Source: a bacterium (lineage in GTDB: Bacteria > Spirochaetota > Spirochaetia > Treponematales > Rectinemataceae). From it: a DNA stretch of 38,608 nucleotides. The notes beneath the pieces are model-generated. The model was not told the DNA's origin. It was given only the letters and a program-made list of their open reading frames with translations, and ran no database searches. The stretch spans positions 1-38,608 of the forward strand of contig JAJXVS010000002.1 of NCBI GenBank assembly GCA_021782015.1, given 5' to 3'. Positions 34,285 through 38,608 of the stretch are shown here, one piece after another (the first letter of the stretch is position 1; the number at the start of each line of letters is the position of its first letter). The translations under genes were made by a program, and so were the position numbers.

Positions 34285-35322
34285 ATGAAAGAAATTGGGC
34301 TTGAATCACACTGGCGGGAATGGAAAGAGAGCGAGGAGGGGAAAGAGGCATTTTTCGCGCAGCTGGCCAAGATCCTCTACGCCGAGCCCGGACGCTTTGG
34401 CTTCGACGATGTCGATCAGGCGGCCGATACCCTGAGCTACCACCGCGAGCGCGTCATTTCGCTTCTCGATCGTTACGAGGACAGGGGTTCCAGTTTCGAG
34501 CACTATGTCGCGTCGAGTCTCCGCTTTTTCGCCAAGAGCTACAGGCGGGATACAAAACGGCTCCTGGAGCGGGACATGGCCTGTGAGCGCGCCCTGCGCT
34601 TTTCCGACGATGAGGAATGCGAATGGGAGGGCCGGCATGAAGCCATGATCGAGACGGTGGTCGATCGGGCCTCAGGGCGCGCGACAGGGCTTTCCCCCCG
34701 AAGGCACAGGAAGACCCGCGATAGCCGCCTTCTCTGTCTTCTCATGAAATGCGCCTGGGAGGCCGGGGATGTCGAAACGCGCCTTGCGGCCGAGCTGACG
34801 GGGGTTTCGGAGGCCTGGCTTTCGATGGCCCTCGCCCAGGCCCGTCGATTTCTCGAAATCGAGCGTTGCCGTTTCGAAAAGCTGACGGCCAGGCGCAATA
34901 GGGCCTGGAGCGCCCTCCGCATCAATGAGGCCAGGCTCGCCGAAGAGTCGAACGAGGTCCTGCGCGAGGGGCTCGTCCATGGCATCGCAAGGTCGAGAAA
35001 AGAGTATGAATCGGCCTTGGCCGAATTGAAGAATTTCCGACCCCTCGTGCCCAATTCCGTCATCGCCCGCCTTCTCAAACTGCCGAAGGGCTCGGTCGAT
35101 TCCGGCATCCATTACCTCAAGAAACAAGGCCGGACTTGCCCCGGCGATGGCGCACAGGCTAGTCTCGGGGCATGGAACTCCTTGTCGCCACCGGCAACGC
35201 GCATAAGCTCGTCGAACTCGGCCCCCTCTTTCCCGGACACCTCCTCAAGCGTCCCGCGGATGTCGGGCATCCGGCCTTTGATGTCGAGGAGAACGGCACA
35301 ACCTATGTCGAGAATGCCCTGA
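34285..35322 (+). CDS. Unknown protein with sigma70-like organisation (possible atypical sigma or anti-/co-regulator)
   Basis: FGFDDVDQAADTLSYHRERVISLLDRYEDRGSSFEHYVASSLRFFAKSYRRD resembles region 2; C-terminal VIARLLKLPKGSVDSGIHYLKKQ resembles an HTH; SD GGGGGGAAAACC-ATG. Confidence 0.6.
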   Translation: MKEIGLESHWREWKESEEGKEAFFAQLAKILYAEPGRFGFDDVDQAADTLSYHRERVISLLDRYEDRGSSFEHYVASSLRFFAKSYRRDTKRLLERDMACERALRFSDDEECEWEGRHEAMIETVVDRASGRATGLSPRRHRKTRDSRLLCLLMKCAWEAGDVETRLAAELTGVSEAWLSMALAQARRFLEIERCRFEKLTARRNRAWSALRINEARLAEESNEVLREGLVHGIARSRKEYESALAELKNFRPLVPNSVIARLLKLPKGSVDSGIHYLKKQGRTCPGDGAQASLGAWNSLSPPATRISSSNSAPSFPDTSSSVPRMSGIRPLMSRRTAQPMSRMP

Positions 35323-35774
35323 TCAAGGCCAGGGCCCTCTACGCCCTTACCGGGCGTCCATCCCTCGCCGACGATTCGGGCCTCGCCGTCCACGCCATGG
35401 GAGGCGCTCCCGGCGTGCTTTCGGCCCGCTATGGTTCCGAGGATGGAAGGCGCAAACTCGATTCCGTCGAGCGCAACGCCCTCCTCCTCAAAAACTGCGA
35501 AGGCTTCGAGGACAGGCGTTGCGCCTTCGTCTGCGCCCTCGCCCTGATCCTCGACGAAGAGCGCATCTTCATCATCCAGGAAACCTGCCCCGGTGAACTC
35601 CTTCGCGCTCCGCGAGGGGAGGGCGGTTTCGGCTACGACCCCATCGTCTTTCTGCCCGAGCTCGACAAGAGCGTCGCCGAGCTCTCGCAAGACGAGAAGA
35701 ATCGCGTTTCGCACCGCGGAAGGGCGGGGCGAAGGATGGCCTGCCTCCTCGCGGAACTGGAAGCGGCACCCTAG
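35172..35774 (+). CDS. rdgB: RdgB/HAM1 non-canonical purine NTP pyrophosphatase
   Basis: LLVATGNAHKLVEL, ADDSGLAV, GEGGFGYDPIVFLPELDKSVAELSQDEKNRVSHRGRA. Confidence 0.96.
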   Translation: MELLVATGNAHKLVELGPLFPGHLLKRPADVGHPAFDVEENGTTYVENALIKARALYALTGRPSLADDSGLAVHAMGGAPGVLSARYGSEDGRRKLDSVERNALLLKNCEGFEDRRCAFVCALALILDEERIFIIQETCPGELLRAPRGEGGFGYDPIVFLPELDKSVAELSQDEKNRVSHRGRAGRRMACLLAELEAAP

Positions 35775-35836
35775 GCCCTGTCTCCGCGCGCAGTGCCATG
35801 CCGCGGGCCCCGCAAGGCTGCCGAGCCTGTCCACCC

Positions 35837-35865
35837 TTGGCCGCGGCGCCTTCGCAGGCTACTAT
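35837..35865 (+). promoter_or_regulatory. Candidate promoter for the HAD-IIA gene
   Basis: TTGGCC - 17 bp - TACTAT, ATG only 6 bp past the -10. Confidence 0.4.
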
Positions 35866-35871
35866 CAAGCC

Positions 35872-36657
35872 ATGGACAGCAATTTCGACACAATCAGGGG
35901 CAAATCCGCCTTCATCATCGACATGGACGGGGTCATCTACCACGGCAACCGCCTCCTCCGGGGCGCCGGGGAGTTTGTCGCCTGGCTCAAGGACAAGAAC
36001 AAGCGCTTCCTCTTTCTGACCAACTCGAGCGAACGATCGCCGATCGAACTTTCGCAAAAACTCGCGCGCCTCGGCATCGATGTCGGGCCCGAGCACTTTT
36101 ACACGAGCGCCCTCGCCACGGCCTCCTTCCTCGCGAGCCAGCGCCCGGGCGGTTCGGCCTACGTCCTCGGCGAACCCGGCCTCATCAACGCCCTCTACGA
36201 GGCCGGCTATACGATGAACAACGTCAATCCGGACTATGTCGTCATCGGCGAATCCCACAGTTACGGCCTCGATACCATCGAAAAGGCGGTGAACCTCGTC
36301 ATCGGCGGAGCCCGACTTATCGGGACGAACCCCGATCTCAACGGTCCCTCGGAAAGCGGCCTTGCGCCCGCATGTGGGGCCCTCATCGCCCCCATCGAAC
36401 TCGCCACCGGGCGCAAGGCCTACTTTGTCGGCAAGCCCAATCCCCTCATCATGCGGCACGCCCTCAAGCGCCTCGGCGCGACTAGGGAGGAGACTGCCAT
36501 CGTCGGCGACCGCATGGACACGGACATCGTCGCCGGGGTCGAAACGGACATCGAGACCGTCCTCGTGCTTTCGGGCGTCACGAGCCGGGAGGAAATTCTC
36601 CATTTCGCCTACGGACCCAAACACGTGCTTGAGGGGGTCTTCGAGATACCGGGCTGA
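35872..36657 (+). CDS. HAD-IIA family phosphatase (NagD-like)
   Basis: FIIDMDGVIYHGN, LFLTNSSERSP, GKPNPLIMRHAL, IVGDRMDTDIVAGVETDIETVLVLSGVTSREEI. Confidence 0.94.
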   Translation: MDSNFDTIRGKSAFIIDMDGVIYHGNRLLRGAGEFVAWLKDKNKRFLFLTNSSERSPIELSQKLARLGIDVGPEHFYTSALATASFLASQRPGGSAYVLGEPGLINALYEAGYTMNNVNPDYVVIGESHSYGLDTIEKAVNLVIGGARLIGTNPDLNGPSESGLAPACGALIAPIELATGRKAYFVGKPNPLIMRHALKRLGATREETAIVGDRMDTDIVAGVETDIETVLVLSGVTSREEILHFAYGPKHVLEGVFEIPG

Positions 36658-36731
36658 GCCTTTCGATGGAGCCGGCCAGCCACCTCAGCCTCGGCTATAT
36701 GCCACGCCCACATCAGTTGGGGTGGCGGCCT

Positions 36732-36797
36732 GACAGTGGCGATGTGGCAGGCCGATAGTGGCGTCGTGGCAGCCCGATAGTGGCGTTGCGGTCTTGT
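36732..36797. repeat. 22-bp periodic repeat, ~3 degenerate copies (possible mobile-element end)
   Basis: GACAGTGGCGATGTGGCAGGCC / GATAGTGGCGTCGTGGCAGCCC / GATAGTGGCGTTGCGGTCTTGT at 36732, 36754, 36776. Confidence 0.7.
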
Positions 36798-36835
36798 CAT
36801 CCAACAGCCATGACCGTTCAGCGAATTCCATCGTT

Positions 36836-36873
36836 TGCATGAATATATGTTCATATGAGCATATATTCATGCA
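36836..36873. promoter_or_regulatory. AT-rich 38-bp near-perfect palindrome, operator-like
   Basis: TGCATGAATATATGTTCATATGAGCATATATTCATGCA; 18 of 19 position pairs complementary. Confidence 0.75.
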
Positions 36874-36967
36874 TTAGGGCACTCATGCTTCCGGCTGTGC
36901 TTTTTTGGCATCCAGGGCCTAGGGCGCTAAGGTTCGAGGTGCCTTCGCCAATACGGCCGAGCCGGAA

Positions 36968-37000
36968 CACGCCACGCACGCCACGCACGCCACGCACGCC
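36968..37000. repeat. 9-bp tandem repeat CACGCCACG, ~3.7 copies
   Basis: Direct reading. Confidence 0.9.
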
Positions 37001-37010
37001 GCAGTCACAC

Positions 37011-37040
37011 AAATAAAAAAGCCCACCATAAGGCGGGCTT
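37011..37040 (-). terminator. Rho-independent terminator of rpmE
   Basis: Minus strand AAGCCCGCC-TTAT-GGTGGGCTTTTTTATTT. Confidence 0.9.
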
Positions 37041-37075
37041 CATTCAACCGGCGACGCGGCAGGCCGAGCGGCCGA

Positions 37076-37291
37076 TTATTTCTCGACCGGAGCCTTGATG
37101 CCGTACTTCTTGTTGAAGCGCTCGATGCGCCCGGCGGTGTCGACGAGTTTCTGTTTCCCGGTAAAGAAGGGGTGACAGGCGGAGCAAATTTCCACCTGGA
37201 TGTTCTTCACCGTCGAACGGGTCTCGATGACATTTCCGCAGGCGCAGGTAATCGTTGTCATCTCGTACTTGGGATGAATGTTCGCCTTCAT
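37076..37291 (-). CDS. rpmE: 50S ribosomal protein L31 (zinc-binding form)
   Basis: [27 protein letters not shown]...[31 protein letters not shown]. Confidence 0.97.
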   Translation of the reverse strand: MKANIHPKYEMTTITCACGNVIETRSTVKNIQVEICSACHPFFTGKQKLVDTAGRIERFNKKYGIKAPVEK

Positions 37292-37410
37292 GATCTACCT
37301 CGCTGTGCCACTGCACTGAATGTCTGAAAACCGGCCATCTCGGCTATCGCCGGGACCGACGTCGCGAAGGAGCGGTAAACCGCCGACTTCGCACATGATT
37401 TCGACAAATG

Positions 37411-37439
37411 AAAATATACTCTTTTGCCCCCAAGGTCAA
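37411..37439 (-). promoter_or_regulatory. Candidate sigma70-like promoter for rpmE, overlapping the rho stop codon
   Basis: Minus strand TTGACC - 17 bp - TATTTT. Confidence 0.55.
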
Positions 37440-38608
37440 TCGCCTCCCATTGGCGTATTCATTGACTTGAGGAAGGCTTCGTTGTTCTTGGACTTCATCA
37501 TGCGATCGATGAGGAGCTCCATGATTTCGGCGTCTTCCATGGGGTTGATGACCTTGCGCAGAACCCAGATCTTTTGGAGTTCCTCATCGGTGAGGAGGAG
37601 TTCCTCTTTTCTGGTGCCCGATTTCTTGATGCTGATCGCGGGGAAGGTCCGGCGGTCCGAAAGCCTTCGGTCGAGGTTGATTTCCATATTGCCCGTGCCC
37701 TTGAACTCCTCGAAGATGACCTCGTCCATCCTCGAGCCCGTATCGATGAGAGCCGTGGCGATTATGGTGAGAGAGCCACCGCCTTCGATGTTTCGGGCCG
37801 CGCCGAAGAACCTCTTGGGCTTGTGGAGGGCGTTGGAGTCAACGCCGCCCGACAGTATCTTGCCGCTCGTCGGCACGGTCTGGTTGTAGGCACGGGCGAG
37901 GCGGGTGATGGAGTCGAGGAGGATGACGACATCCTTGCCGTGTTCGACCAATCTCTTGGCCTTGTCGAGGACCATCTCGGCGACCTGGACGTGGCGGGTG
38001 GCCTGTTCGTCGAAGGTCGAGGAGATGACCTCGGCCTTGACGGTTCTTTCCATGTCGGTCACTTCCTCGGGCCGCTCGTCGATTAGGAGGACGATGAGGT
38101 AAACCTCGGGATGATTCGTCGTTATCGCGTTGGCGATTTTCTGGAGGAGGATGGTCTTGCCGGTCTTCGGGGGCGAGACGACGAGGGCGCGCTGGCCTTT
38201 GCCGATGGGGCAGAAGAGGTTGATTATCCGGGTTGAGATTTCCTTGGTGTCGGTTTCGAGGTTGAGGCGCTGATTCGGGTACAGGGGGGTGAGGTTCTCG
38301 AAGGGGATGCGATTCTGGGCGACAGCCGGCTCGTCGAAGTTGACCTGCTCGACGCGGAGCATGGCGAAGAAGCGCTCGCCCTCCTTCGGGCTGCGAATCT
38401 GGCCGTAAACCGTATCGCCCGTCTTCAGATTGAAGAGCCTGATCTGACTCGGGCTGATGTAGATGTCGTCGGTGCCAGGTAGGTAGGAATTCTGCGGGGA
38501 GCGGAGGAAACCGTAGCCGTCGGGGAGTATCTCGAGCGACCCATAGGCGTAGATGATGCCGCCGCGATCGGTGTGGGCCTTGAGAATATAGAAGATGAGT
38601 TCCTGTTT
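37436..38608 (-). CDS. rho: Transcription termination factor Rho (5' part outside the window)
   Basis: [118 protein letters not shown]; frame stays open to the window edge. Confidence 0.98.
   Translation of the reverse strand, partial: KQELIFYILKAHTDRGGIIYAYGSLEILPDGYGFLRSPQNSYLPGTDDIYISPSQIRLFNLKTGDTVYGQIRSPKEGERFFAMLRVEQVNFDEPAVAQNRIPFENLTPLYPNQRLNLETDTKEISTRIINLFCPIGKGQRALVVSPPKTGKTILLQKIANAITTNHPEVYLIVLLIDERPEEVTDMERTVKAEVISSTFDEQATRHVQVAEMVLDKAKRLVEHGKDVVILLDSITRLARAYNQTVPTSGKILSGGVDSNALHKPKRFFGAARNIEGGGSLTIIATALIDTGSRMDEVIFEEFKGTGNMEINLDRRLSDRRTFPAISIKKSGTRKEELLLTDEELQKIWVLRKVINPMEDAEIMELLIDRMMKSKNNEAFLKSMNTPMGGD

Noticed and set aside
36609-36870. Small minus-strand ORFs across the 22-bp repeats and palindrome
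   Set aside because: Composition follows repeats; no SD and no family resemblance; treated as non-coding.

Overview
High-GC window from a flagellated bacterium, most likely a spirochete: the fla gene order, flbD, the Jag-N/FapA protein and the hook Lys/Cys signature all fit. Positions 1-~17.6 kb form a long plus-strand flagellar cluster: flgE (partial)-flbD-fliL-fliM-fliN/Y-fliO-fliP-fliQ-fliR-flhB-flhA-flhF-flhG-orf-fliA-fapA-orf-orf. It runs by 4-bp overlaps into a divergent Hsp70 and a J-domain/HEAT-like protein. A minus-strand block follows: NtrC-type regulator, PAS histidine kinase, DNA pol III delta', CvpA, MurG, Pgi. The remainder is mostly housekeeping: PilZ-like protein, small membrane protein, RecQ, endonuclease III, secreted protein, M24 peptidase, DHH phosphoesterase, sigma-like unknown, RdgB, HAD-IIA phosphatase, RpmE, Rho (partial). 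No tRNA, rRNA, CRISPR array or intact transposase was seen. The main points for follow-up are: (1) the Hsp70 + J-HEAT pair appended to the flagellar operon; (2) short tandem repeats inserted in frame in several core genes (flhB, recQ, pgi, murG, hsp70, a flagellar orf); (3) an AT-rich 38-bp near-perfect palindrome beside 22-bp periodic repeats in an otherwise empty intergenic region; (4) an unannotated sigma-like protein overlapping rdgB; (5) hairpins and promoters that appear to segment the fla cluster, and the absence of motAB from its usual slot. All family calls are from reading the sequence; no database search was run.
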